Shown here in pieces: positions 30,572 to 39,625 of a stretch of 42,330 nt of DNA (within the stretch, counting starts at the first letter, position 1; each line of letters begins with the position of its first letter). The translations under genes were made by a program, and so were the position numbers. The notes beneath the pieces are model-generated. The model ran no database searches. It was not told the DNA's origin and was given only the letters and a program-made list of their open reading frames with translations. The stretch lies in the NCBI RefSeq assembly GCF_019750675.1, contig NZ_JAIEOF010000100.1, positions 1-42,330 of the forward strand. The letters run 5' to 3'. The DNA comes from Methylobacterium sp. (GTDB taxonomy: Bacteria > Pseudomonadota > Alphaproteobacteria > Rhizobiales > Beijerinckiaceae).

Positions 30572-32785
30572 CTACTCGGCGGTCCAGTTGTCGGGATCAT
30601 CGGCGTCGAACGCCTCGGCGCTTGGCACCGCCGACGAGGTCGACGCGTGCGCCTGCGCCGCAAAAACCGCAGGCAGGGCTACGGTTTGGCCATGGGAAGC
30701 GATGAACTGGCGGCCGCCTTGTCCAACACGCGCCGAAGCTCTCCCGCTTTCGGCCGAGTTCATCCGGGCAGACCTCGCCGGGCGCCGCGTACGCAGGCGC
30801 TCGACCCCATGGGCTTGATCGTCCTCTGCCTCCCCAGCGATGTCGAACATCAGGTCGTCCGCGTGCTCGCGGAACCAGTCGATATCGGTATCGACCAACC
30901 GTTGCGGCCTAACGCCGGCCTTTCGGCACTCGGCTCGAAGCAGCTCCATCGAACGGAAAAGGGTCGCACGTGCAACGCGCTGGCCCTCTCGAGTCATGCG
31001 TCGGGCCGTCCGGACAACGTCGCGCCACTCTGCAAGGGAGGTGCCGTCTGCCAGGGGATCAATGCAAGGGACCTTGATCCAGCCGACCCCTTCGTCGACG
31101 AGGACAAGGAGGTGACTGAGATCGGATGCATCGACCTTGACGAGGAATTCATCGCCGAAGTGGAAGCCTTTCCTGCGGCGGACTCCCCTCAATTCGTTCG
31201 ACTGATAGGTAAGGCCGAGGTAGGTGATTCCATCCCGTTGGATTGTTCTTGGCACGACCAATGCGATCAGTGGATCGAGGTCGTCGGCCGACGGCGGCAG
31301 GCGTACGCCCCAACCTCCCAGATCCTGCCAGCGTTGCAGGGGCGTGCGACCAAGCAAGCCGCCATGCTCACGATTGTGATAGATGTCGACGACCCATAAC
31401 GTAAAGTATTCGACGATTTGGGGAAGTGTCAGAGCAGCCAGACCGACGCTGTCGTAATCGCCCTTCTCGCGGACATCTCGAAAAGTCCGACCCGGTAGGT
31501 AGGCACAGAAATCGCGTGCAATCGTGCCAAGGACACGTTCGACTTTCCCCTTAAGGTGTGGCTTGCGCCGCGGCATGTAGCGGAGTTCGAACCGCAGTTG
31601 CCCGGCAGCTGCCTTCATCGAGCGGGAGTGGAATTCACGTCCATTGTCGAGTTTGACCACCTCGGGAATGCCGAACACAGGCCAAGCCGTCATGACTCGA
31701 ACGTTGGATAAGTCCTTCGGCAGCACCGCCATGCGCAGACAGTGCATGACCGACGTCCAAGACGGGCGTTCGTCGCTGATGTGAAATCCGACAATCATCC
31801 GGGTAGTGGCGCAGATCGCGATCGTAAGCCAGACGCGCTTCGTCCGCTTTTCCCTGCGACGCCGGTCCCGCGCCGGACTTCCATCGCTTTCCAAGACCAA
31901 TACGTCGAGGGGTGTATGGTCGATCTCGACGACCTCAAGCGGACGCGTTGACTGAGGAGCCCTTTGGACGTGCCTGAAATGCTGCTCCGCCGCCGCCTTG
32001 CCCTCTCGATGTCTGATTTGGTCGAACAGACTGACGTTCGCCTTCACCCACCGCCGAATGGTCATTCCGTCCGGCGTCTTCAACGCTATAACTTGTTTGT
32101 TGTTTCTACGCTCGATTTCACCTTGGATGAGATTGATGACTTGGCTCAAGGGAGGGCCGTTTAGTAGGAGCCAGTCCTCGCGTATCCGTTTCGCGATAAT
32201 GTGTTCGACTTCCGGGTCCAGGCGAAAACCCGTACGCCCCTTCCGATCATCCAACGGGATCAATGCCGCGAGAGACCTGCCTCCCTTGCGCCAGCGCCCG
32301 TACCATCCCTTGAGCGCGGAGCCGCTCCACCGTTCGAGCGGCACGTCGGCCGGATTGGAGCATTCATGCTCGATGGCCCGTTCGCGACGCTCGGCTGCGA
32401 CGCGCTGCGAAATATCGTCAAAACCTTGGGGAACCTTCGTATGAGTGCCCAAGGCGAAGCACTGATCGCAGGCCTGCATATAGTCCAGGCGCATCAATGC
32501 CACCTCCTGCTGATGGACGGTGAAGCTATCAATGCTGCGAAGAATATTGTCCTTGACAGCCTGAGGTAGTCCGTCAGTTAAGTCGGTAATCAGCTGTAGT
32601 CGTCTAGGCTCACCAAAGTAGAGCTCGGCGAGCTCAGCATGCGTCTTCGTGATCGAGACTGGTCGCGCTCCGAGAGTGCGTAGGGTCACGCCGCTTTCAT
32701 CGCGCGAGAGCACCTTGTGATACACGCCTTCGATGATGACGATGGCGTCTTCGTGCAGGCGGATTTGGCAGACGCTCATGCGCAT
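30572..32785 (-). CDS. TniA/TnsB-type DDE transposase (Mu transposase C-terminal domain)
   Basis: Integrase core VVEIDHTPLDVLVLESDG, VVKLDNGREFHSRSMKAAAGQL, PHLKGKVERVLGTIARDFCAYLPG (DDE); IYHNREHGGLLGRTPLQRWQ. Confidence 0.92.
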   Translation of the reverse strand: MRMSVCQIRLHEDAIVIIEGVYHKVLSRDESGVTLRTLGARPVSITKTHAELAELYFGEPRRLQLITDLTDGLPQAVKDNILRSIDSFTVHQQEVALMRLDYMQACDQCFALGTHTKVPQGFDDISQRVAAERRERAIEHECSNPADVPLERWSGSALKGWYGRWRKGGRSLAALIPLDDRKGRTGFRLDPEVEHIIAKRIREDWLLLNGPPLSQVINLIQGEIERRNNKQVIALKTPDGMTIRRWVKANVSLFDQIRHREGKAAAEQHFRHVQRAPQSTRPLEVVEIDHTPLDVLVLESDGSPARDRRRREKRTKRVWLTIAICATTRMIVGFHISDERPSWTSVMHCLRMAVLPKDLSNVRVMTAWPVFGIPEVVKLDNGREFHSRSMKAAAGQLRFELRYMPRRKPHLKGKVERVLGTIARDFCAYLPGRTFRDVREKGDYDSVGLAALTLPQIVEYFTLWVVDIYHNREHGGLLGRTPLQRWQDLGGWGVRLPPSADDLDPLIALVVPRTIQRDGITYLGLTYQSNELRGVRRRKGFHFGDEFLVKVDASDLSHLLVLVDEGVGWIKVPCIDPLADGTSLAEWRDVVRTARRMTREGQRVARATLFRSMELLRAECRKAGVRPQRLVDTDIDWFREHADDLMFDIAGEAEDDQAHGVERLRTRRPARSARMNSAESGRASARVGQGGRQFIASHGQTVALPAVFAAQAHASTSSAVPSAEAFDADDPDNWTAE

Positions 32786-33042
32786 GTCTGCCTCCGTCCA
32801 ATCACGCTTCTAGTTTGGCGCCGCTGACTGCTGTCCTGGAGACCCGTAGCAGCTTCGCTGGGGAGCGGCGCCGTACGAGCGGTTCGAAGTCGCCGCAAGA
32901 TTCGCTCGTCGCGTTGCGCATCAATGCGAAAGGGATCTCGGTGCCAACTGGGGAGCGAATCCTGGTAAGTGCCGAAGCGAAACGCTTGTCCTGGCATGGA
33001 TCTACCTTCTCTCAGTGGAACGTCGGATAAGAGCGTAGTCAT
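32776..33042 (-). CDS. Possible small protein filling the tnsA-tniA gap
   Basis: 88-aa ORF spanning exactly the intergenic space, overlapping the tnsA end (33002) and tniA start (32785). No recognised domain. Confidence 0.35.
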   Translation of the reverse strand: MTTLLSDVPLREGRSMPGQAFRFGTYQDSLPSWHRDPFRIDAQRDERILRRLRTARTAPLPSEAATGLQDSSQRRQTRSVIGRRQTCA

Positions 33043-33688
33043 CGAAGGGCCGTCCTAAATCAGCGAGCTCGGCTTCTCCGCGGGCCACAAGGGAGACGAT
33101 GGCTCGGAAAGCACGAGCCCCGAGGCTTGAGGCTGCCCGAAGTTCACGGACGCGGCCCAGGCCGCCAAAACGATCCAAAACCATCCGCATGGTATGCTGC
33201 TCCGTTTCGTCGACGACGAAGCTACGCTCGCTGGCAATCAGCGCCGCGTTCGCAACTCCGAGCGCGTCGATCTCGATCTCGGTCCAAAGTTCGAAGCTAT
33301 CGTAGCCGGCTGCTCGTGCTCCAACTTCGATGAGGGGGCGGAATTCATCCCAGCCAAGCTTGACCACCTTCTTCAGTGGTTTGACCTCGACGCATATTGA
33401 GCGCCCATCGTCGAGATCCACGGCGAAATCTGGCGTGTAGCTTCGTCTCCGGAAGCCATCGTGCCACCAAAAGGCGGTGGGTTCCTCCTGGTAGCGTAGG
33501 ACGGAATCGTCCTGCTCGAGTAGGATGATAAAGTCCCTAGCGAGCAGCCCCTCGTAGGCCACCATGCGGTAACCCATTCCTGGCTTGCCAGATGGAAATT
33601 CACCCGTGATGCAGTCGCGTCGTCCCGTGACTAGCTTGCGTGATGGGTTCGGCCGACCGACGTGACGGCTTTGCAGGCGGGGGGGCAC
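33002..33688 (-). CDS. TnsA-like heteromeric transposase endonuclease subunit
   Basis: YEGLLARDFIILLEQDDSVLRYQEEPTAFWW, RSYTPDFAVDLDDGRSICVEVKP (E...D...ExK nuclease core), located just upstream of tniA. Confidence 0.88.
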   Translation of the reverse strand: MPPRLQSRHVGRPNPSRKLVTGRRDCITGEFPSGKPGMGYRMVAYEGLLARDFIILLEQDDSVLRYQEEPTAFWWHDGFRRRSYTPDFAVDLDDGRSICVEVKPLKKVVKLGWDEFRPLIEVGARAAGYDSFELWTEIEIDALGVANAALIASERSFVVDETEQHTMRMVLDRFGGLGRVRELRAASSLGARAFRAIVSLVARGEAELADLGRPFDDYALIRRSTERR

Positions 33689-33723
33689 GGTAGGCAGCCC
33701 TCGATATCTCGACCCCAGGCCTG

Positions 33724-33978
33724 TCAGCCTCCTCTCGGCTGATATTCGGAGTTGATCTGAAACGGCGCGAACGCTGCCGATGGCAGCCCGATGTAGAAGC
33801 GTAGGTTAGCCGCCTGAGATCCTCCCGGAGAAGCGGGCTGATCTACTGCCCAGCCTTCGAATTCATACTCGTGGATCCACAGCACACAATGAGATTTTCG
33901 CCAAGCCTTCTGTATCGGCTGGAGAACCGAAAAACTGCTTGGCAGGAAGTCTGGTTTCGATATGCGCGACAGATTCAT
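33724..33978 (-). CDS. Small hypothetical protein (84 aa) upstream of tnsA
   Basis: Good RBS (GAGGAGACTTCCC-ATG); MNLSRISKPDFLPSSFSVLQPIQKAWRKSHCVLWIHEYEFEGWAVDQPASPGG... Confidence 0.5.
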   Translation of the reverse strand: MNLSRISKPDFLPSSFSVLQPIQKAWRKSHCVLWIHEYEFEGWAVDQPASPGGSQAANLRFYIGLPSAAFAPFQINSEYQPRGG

Positions 33979-34163
33979 GGGAAGTCTCCTCGAAAGGTCG
34001 ACCTCACCTGCTGGTCAAAGCGCATCCATGCGCGCTCGTTGCGCGACGTTGCCGAATCTGGCAAAAACGTCGTCGCAGAGCGAACGCAATTGCGTCCGGC
34101 CAGCCGGGTGTGGTTCGAGATTTGGGTTTTGAGCGAGGGTTTCGAAGGCGCCCGCTCTTGACC

Positions 34164-34244
34164 CTACTGCGCTTGAGGAAGCACGCGATCCAAAGGATCG
34201 CGTGCTTCTTGCGTTGTAGGCGGATCGGTCTTGTTCCGTGACAT
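34164..34244 (-). CDS. Possible 26-aa small ORF (MSRNKTDPPTTQEARDPLDRVLPQAQ)
   Basis: AAGGAG RBS 10 nt upstream of the ATG; contains a perfect 14-bp-arm palindrome. In-frame alternative ATG at 34253 overlaps the stop of the 69-aa ORF 34250..34459. Confidence 0.35.
   Translation of the reverse strand: MSRNKTDPPTTQEARDPLDRVLPQAQ
34178..34208. repeat. Perfect inverted repeat GAAGCACGCGATCC-AAA-GGATCGCGTGCTTC (14-bp arms, 3-nt loop)
   Basis: Read directly from sequence. Confidence 0.85.
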
Positions 34245-34249
34245 GGTGA

Positions 34250-34459
34250 TCATTCTCCTTCGAAAGATCGCGGGCTTTGGCCGAGGGTCGCTTTCAGAGC
34301 CGAACGTCTTTCCCGACACTGCTTCGGCCACCGAATGCTATCGGGAAGGAATGATGTGGGCAAGTCATCCCACTGCTCTCCATCCAAATGAAGGCTCGCT
34401 TGAAGCTGCAAAGTAAGATTTCTTCCTAGTCTTATAGACCATCGGATCGAGCCATTCAC
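34250..34459 (-). CDS. Possible small hypothetical protein (69 aa)
   Basis: ORF MNGSIRWSIRLGRNLTLQLQASLHLDGEQWDDLPTSFLPDSIRW...; its stop overlaps the next small ORF (ATGA). Weak RBS. Confidence 0.3.
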   Translation of the reverse strand: MNGSIRWSIRLGRNLTLQLQASLHLDGEQWDDLPTSFLPDSIRWPKQCRERRSALKATLGQSPRSFEGE

Positions 34460-35070
34460 TCAAATCGAGCCAATTCTATTACCTCAGGTTGGTAAAAATC
34501 CTATCGGCCCGTTTCTTCTTGATGACTCTTCTGCGTGTGCGCGCAGCCACACCGCCACTCCTTCTTCGAAGGAGTGAAAATCTCTATTGATGCAATGAAG
34601 CACGCCAACAAACGTCGGGTTTACTGCCTCTGGCTCCTTTGTTGGGGCTGAGCCGACGCCTTTCTAGAAAACGTCTCGAGACACGTGCGCTTGCGATCAA
34701 GTTGTGCGCGCTTCGCTCCACTGGAACAGTCTCAAAATTTTGATCAGATATAAAAAATTGTGTATCAGATTATAAACTCGCGGTTGTACTACGGAAACTG
34801 TGTAGTTTTATTGCCGAATATCTATATTTACACGTCGTGATCGAACAGATTTGGGGGGCGAGATTTTCCGGCAGGCGGTCACAGCTTATCGTTCGGTGAG
34901 ATGTCCACCGTGTACAGTCGCTTCACTGGCTGATGAAAGGCCAAGCCTGTCTCACAATTCATCAAGAATTTGTAGGAGGATGCATTTCGAACTGATGAGA
35001 GTTCTGTCAGAGTATGCAACACGCTGCGGCCACTTCGGACGACAGACTCAACCAAGATGCTTCGTCACGT

Positions 35071-35712
35071 TCAATCGTGCGGTGAGCAGGCCGGATCTCG
35101 AGACCGAGATCTATTCGACTCGTCGACTTTTTCGGATCTAGGGCAAATCCGGACCATCGTCTCCGGAACCAGCGGGCTGTCGATATCAAGGACGAGGAGG
35201 CCATCACAAGCGAGGGACAGGACCGCGTCCACCGGCTCGATGGAAGATGTGTTAACGCAGGAAATAAGCGCCGAGATTGCCACTCCATCACTTGGTGCGT
35301 TTTGTAAGCGCATCAAGATTCTCAATCTATCCGCAGGTGGTACGATTTTCTTTCGCATCGACCATATTATTCTTGCATTACTCATCCTGGGTTCTTGGAT
35401 CACTGCGGATCTGCGAAGACAAATATCCACTTGATCTTCGAAAGCGGCCGGCAGCTCGAGCTCGTCTCGAACTCCGAGCAGACGGACAACTCCAGTGTCC
35501 ATCTCAACGATGAGATCGAGAATTCCGCTTGAAGCCGAGCCTGGTCCAGCTGTTATTCGTCGTACGGCGGCATCGAGCGTGAGCTGTATTAGTATGTCGC
35601 GATGCCAGCGTTGTACATAGAGGATAGGGGCTAAGGTCTTGCAGGATCTAAAGCCAGGCCTTTGTGTGATTAATTCCCGTCGCTGAGGTTCTTTTTGCCT
35701 TGGTGCAAACAT
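35071..35712 (-). CDS. Hypothetical protein
   Basis: 213 aa from MFAPRQKEPQRR with GGAG upstream; RWHRDILIQLTLDAAVRRITAGPGSASSGILDLIVEMDTGVVRLLGVRDELE has a globular-protein appearance. Confidence 0.6.
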   Translation of the reverse strand: MFAPRQKEPQRRELITQRPGFRSCKTLAPILYVQRWHRDILIQLTLDAAVRRITAGPGSASSGILDLIVEMDTGVVRLLGVRDELELPAAFEDQVDICLRRSAVIQEPRMSNARIIWSMRKKIVPPADRLRILMRLQNAPSDGVAISALISCVNTSSIEPVDAVLSLACDGLLVLDIDSPLVPETMVRICPRSEKVDESNRSRSRDPACSPHD

Positions 35713-36001
35713 GATGATCGGCTCCACACTCTCGTAAAAGCCGGCATCACAACGTTGCGCGAAGTCGACTATGCCATAGACAGGAACATATTTGCGATCT
35801 AGCTAGGTACTAATAGCCGAGAGTGCGGATCACCGCAAAGCAGGGACAATTTCTCGAAATGGCTATGGTGTAATGGTAGCGCCATATTGGCGTATTACAA
35901 GCTGAGATGCCAATGTCGGGCCTGTGGATTGCGGTGGTAAATTTGAGAATTACCCGACGTGCTATGTTTGCGTACTGCTTTTGATAGATTTTCGGTTTGA
36001 T

Positions 36002-36436
36002 TCAATCTTCGATTGATAGTCGCCCGGCCGGTCTATCTTCTTTGTCTGCTACTTCGGCCAGCCAAGTGCGAACATCTTTAAGAGTTTCGGTCCTGCGTCC
36101 CAGCGCTGTCGCCCGTGCCAGAACACGGTCGAGCTCGTCTCGAACTGCAAGGTCTAGTGGTTTCGGTGCAAGCTCCATCTGAGATGCCCCGACATGCAAT
36201 TCGAGGGTCTCAAGCAGATCCAGGAGGTATGCTACCGCCGGCGGTGGACCCTCGTTAGACCAGCGGTTGACGCTGCGAAGCGAACTGCCGATCTCCTGCG
36301 CGAAACCGTCTTGCGTGCGGCCGAGCTCGCGCAGGCGCGCACGAAACTCAGCCGCAGACAATGGTGCGATGGAGCTTTGCGGTTTTCCAACCACAGTCGG
36401 TTCTTTCGGATCCTGTAATCTGCGAATGGAAGGCAT
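36002..36436 (-). CDS. HTH (XRE-like) DNA-binding protein
   Basis: FRARLRELGRTQDGFAQEIGSSLRSVNRWSNEGPPPAVAYLLDLLETLELH is an XRE/YdaS-like helix-turn-helix. Confidence 0.7.
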   Translation of the reverse strand: MPSIRRLQDPKEPTVVGKPQSSIAPLSAAEFRARLRELGRTQDGFAQEIGSSLRSVNRWSNEGPPPAVAYLLDLLETLELHVGASQMELAPKPLDLAVRDELDRVLARATALGRRTETLKDVRTWLAEVADKEDRPAGRLSIED

Positions 36437-36617
36437 GCTCGTCCGTTTCGCGAGAGCATCGTTCCTTTGTCGGCGCTTGTCACCAAGAGGTGCCAGCTCA
36501 AAACGTCGCTGTCGATTCGGTCGGCGACGATCTGATTGGAGCCGGCGAGCTTACGGCTTCATTCACGAACGAAGGGCGAACCAGTCGACAGGATGCGCCC
36601 AACCCGGCCCGTTATTC

Positions 36618-36797
36618 CTACCGAGGGTCCATTCGCTGTCTTAAAGCTTCAAACTCGATGCGACGCCGCAGGATCTCGGCTAAGCCCTCGATGACAGCCT
36701 CCCGGTCGCCGTCGAGAATTTTGCAAAAATCGTCGATGGCTTCCACCAGGGGCTGCAGTTCGCCGATATCGGGTTCTTCGAGAGGAAGCACGAACAT
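36618..36797 (-). CDS. Small acidic protein (59 aa) translationally coupled to the FtsH-like gene
   Basis: Read manually (below the ORF-track cutoff): MFVLPLEEPDIGELQPLVEAIDDFCKILDGDREAVIEGLAEILRRRIEFEALRQRMDPR*. Its ATG overlaps the protease stop codon (ATGA). Confidence 0.65.
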   Translation of the reverse strand: MFVLPLEEPDIGELQPLVEAIDDFCKILDGDREAVIEGLAEILRRRIEFEALRQRMDPR

Positions 36798-38947
36798 CAG
36801 ACTTTCTCCGTTGCAACCGACGGTACGGACATCTCGGCTGAGTGCGCGTGGGTTGCTTGATCCCTTAAGATTCGGTCAAGGTCTCGTGCGGAGAGGTAGC
36901 CGACCTCGGCAAGTTCCGAAGCAATAGCCCGCAGCGCGGTCGAATGCGTTTTCAGTATTGCGCGGGCTCGCTCATAGGCCTCCCACAACCGATCGGCCAT
37001 CGAATCGACGATGCCCTTTGCGAGGAAGAGGTCACGTTCGGCGGGGTCGACGTGGAATAGTCCCAGTTTGCCGTAGCCGAACTGCAGATCCATGCAACGC
37101 ACGATCTTGGTCGCCTTGGCGAGATCGGAGTTTGGTCCGAGGCCGCTTCCGATCGAGGCTGCGCCGAACTCTATCTCCTCGGCCGCGCGTCCGGCCAGCA
37201 GAACCGCGAGTACCGCTTCGATCTCCGGGAGCGTTGCGGCACCATTCGGTAGCTGCGCGAACTGAGCTTCGCCGCCTTCGTCATGAAGCGATAGGTCAAC
37301 GATCGTGACTCGACCGAGCACTCGGCCCACGATTGCATGCCCTGCCTCGTGGATTGCGGCGCGCAAGCGCGCCTCCCTGGGCATTCCATCTCGGCCCTGA
37401 CGGATCTCCATCAGGACATCGTTGAGGTCGATCTGGCGCCCGGCACGACGCGCCGCGCCCCGAGCGCGGCGTACATACGCTTCGACATCGGCACCCGTTC
37501 TGCCACGGGCGGCAAGTGCGAGTGGCAGCAGAGAATCGCCGGCGAGGACGTTGGCCCCGAGATGATGACGGAAGATCTTCTCCAAGTTTGTCGTGTCAGG
37601 CTTTTCGATGACGATCTCTCGATCCAAGCGCCCTGCCCGCTTTACGGCCGGGTCGATCCTGTCGGGATGGTTCGAGGCTGCAACGACGATCACGCCCGGC
37701 CGCTCCTCGACGCCAGCAAGCAACTCGAGGAACAGGTTCACGATCTGCGTCCAGTATTGGACGTTCTCGCCACGGATCTGCGCGCGGTCTGAGATGCCGT
37801 CGAGCTCGTCGATAAATAGGATGCAGGGCGCCTGCGCCCGAGCTTGCGCAAACACCTTGCGGATTGCCTGCAAGGTGCCGGAGAGATAGTCCGATGCGCA
37901 CCACTCCGCGACGGATGTTGCTACAAGTGGAACGTGTGCCGACTTTGCCAATGCGCGTGCGAAGCTTGTTTTGCCAACACCGGGCGGACCCGATAAAAGC
38001 AATCCTCGGTTGTCTATGGCATCCCAGATCAAACCACCAGTGCGGTAGGCCTGCAAATCGGACGCAAGAGCCAGCCCCCAATCCTTCGCGGCGCCGTAAC
38101 CGTCGAGCTCTTCCAGTGTCACGCCCGTCTGGAGGTAATCAGCCTTGGCGGCCATGACCCTTGCAACGGCATCCAAACAGTTGTCCGGCGAGGCAGCTCC
38201 CCGGAGTGCTATCGGTAGATCGGAGATTTCGATGGTACGCACGAGATCAGGATCGATCCGCCGCGTAGGAATTCCACCGGTGACCGCTTCGATGACGAGG
38301 TCGAGCCCGCTCTGATCTAGGACCGGGAGCAAGATGCGATGCTCGGCAGCGCGCAGGAGATCTCGCGGCAGCTGGCGCTTCGGATCGGGGGCGACGCCGA
38401 CAATGGGAACCCGGGCATAGAGGGCCGAGGCCACCATGAGATTGCCGATTTCCGGTCTGTGATCTTTGTGGGAGCCATCGCGAACGAGCAGACCGCCCTG
38501 CTTCGGTCCCAGAACGACAGCTCTGTTGCCGTTCAGATCCATTGCCCGAACACCGGGTCTGAAGGCGCATCTCTCGAGAACGTCCCGCACCGGCTCGACG
38601 AGATCGGGCAGGTGGGTGGTGATGACGACCACCGGAGCCTCGCGTCGCAGGCGACGAACCAAACCGTCTTCCGCCTCAATGGCGCGCGCGACGAGCACGG
38701 CCACGGCAGCCAGATCCGCAGGGATGGGTACGTGCTCGGTCTTCCTCTCGCCTTCCGTCTTGGCGAGGATGAGTTCTACGGGGTCGTTGGTGGGTTCATC
38801 GCACTCGGAGTCTGGCTCGAAGTCCCGGGCGCCCTTAAGGTTTCTGCGCTCGCTCTGCGCCAAGGTTCGCAGGAAGGCTCGAGCCAGTGAATCGGCGGGT
38901 TCGGCGTCCGGATGCTGGTCCTGCGAGATTGTTGAGGTCGACAACAT
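36797..38947 (-). CDS. Soluble FtsH-like AAA+ ATPase/M41 peptidase
   Basis: Walker A GPPGVGKTSFARALA, Walker B CILFIDELDGI, SRH NHPDRIDPAVKRAGRLDREI, zinc site IHEAGHAIVG, SDLAKATKIVRCMDLQFGYGKLG. No obvious N-terminal TM helices. Confidence 0.88.
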   Translation of the reverse strand: MLSTSTISQDQHPDAEPADSLARAFLRTLAQSERRNLKGARDFEPDSECDEPTNDPVELILAKTEGERKTEHVPIPADLAAVAVLVARAIEAEDGLVRRLRREAPVVVITTHLPDLVEPVRDVLERCAFRPGVRAMDLNGNRAVVLGPKQGGLLVRDGSHKDHRPEIGNLMVASALYARVPIVGVAPDPKRQLPRDLLRAAEHRILLPVLDQSGLDLVIEAVTGGIPTRRIDPDLVRTIEISDLPIALRGAASPDNCLDAVARVMAAKADYLQTGVTLEELDGYGAAKDWGLALASDLQAYRTGGLIWDAIDNRGLLLSGPPGVGKTSFARALAKSAHVPLVATSVAEWCASDYLSGTLQAIRKVFAQARAQAPCILFIDELDGISDRAQIRGENVQYWTQIVNLFLELLAGVEERPGVIVVAASNHPDRIDPAVKRAGRLDREIVIEKPDTTNLEKIFRHHLGANVLAGDSLLPLALAARGRTGADVEAYVRRARGAARRAGRQIDLNDVLMEIRQGRDGMPREARLRAAIHEAGHAIVGRVLGRVTIVDLSLHDEGGEAQFAQLPNGAATLPEIEAVLAVLLAGRAAEEIEFGAASIGSGLGPNSDLAKATKIVRCMDLQFGYGKLGLFHVDPAERDLFLAKGIVDSMADRLWEAYERARAILKTHSTALRAIASELAEVGYLSARDLDRILRDQATHAHSAEMSVPSVATEKV

Positions 38948-39291
38948 GGCATGATCTCCCGCGACCGGGCAGCGGCGCCGGCCGTCAGCATGATGGCTGG
39001 ATCGGATGCAGCGACGTGGCTGGCTCGTAGTCGGAGCACTCTGCGGACGTCGGTTTCAGGAGACCGCCTGCTTCATAGGCGATATGAGAGGGAATAGAAC
39101 AAAACAAGAACGTATGCAAGCTTCCGTTCGGTTCACGTGAATTCCTCAGAGGATGAAATCGATCGCCCTCCCGCTGCAAGCGATGAGGGCCGCAGCTCCC
39201 TTCGTGCAGAACGAACTGTGCAATCTGTAGCCCGCAGCTTGGACTATGTCGGCACGACCGACAGTTCTCCCTTGTTGCTGGGTAGTTGCGC

Positions 39292-39625
39292 CTACCGTTT
39301 CACGAACCCGATGTCGGCCGCGACTGCCCCGAGCTGTTCGGGCTCGCGCTCCTTCCGCTCGCTGTAGCGGTTCACGAGGTAGTCTGTCCGCGCGCGTGTC
39401 ACCCTCGTGAACTTCATTAGCTCCTCTGAGACATCCTCTACCCGGTCGTAGAGGGGGCCCGGCTTCATCCAGCCGTCGTCGAACTCCTTGTAGGCCATCG
39501 GCACCGAGGATTGGTTCGGGATCGTGACCATCCCGATCCAACGCCCGAGCACGCGCAGGCTGTTCACGGCGTTGAAGGACTGCGAGCCACCCGGAACCTG
39601 CACCACCGCAAGGGGCCGTCCTTAC
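39292..39625 (-). pseudogene. arsH: arsH (NADPH-dependent FMN reductase) 3' remnant
   Basis: [91 protein letters not shown] matches the ArsH C-terminal half; N-terminal half absent upstream. Confidence 0.75.

Noticed and set aside
34556-34576. Hairpin CACTCCTTC-TTC-GAAGGAGTG as terminator
   Set aside because: 9-bp arms are real but there is no convincing U-tract on either strand and no clear gene end next to it.
27420-34900. CRISPR array or Cas genes linked to the Tn7-like module
   Set aside because: No regularly spaced repeats and no Cas12k, Cas5/6/7/8 or similar proteins found.
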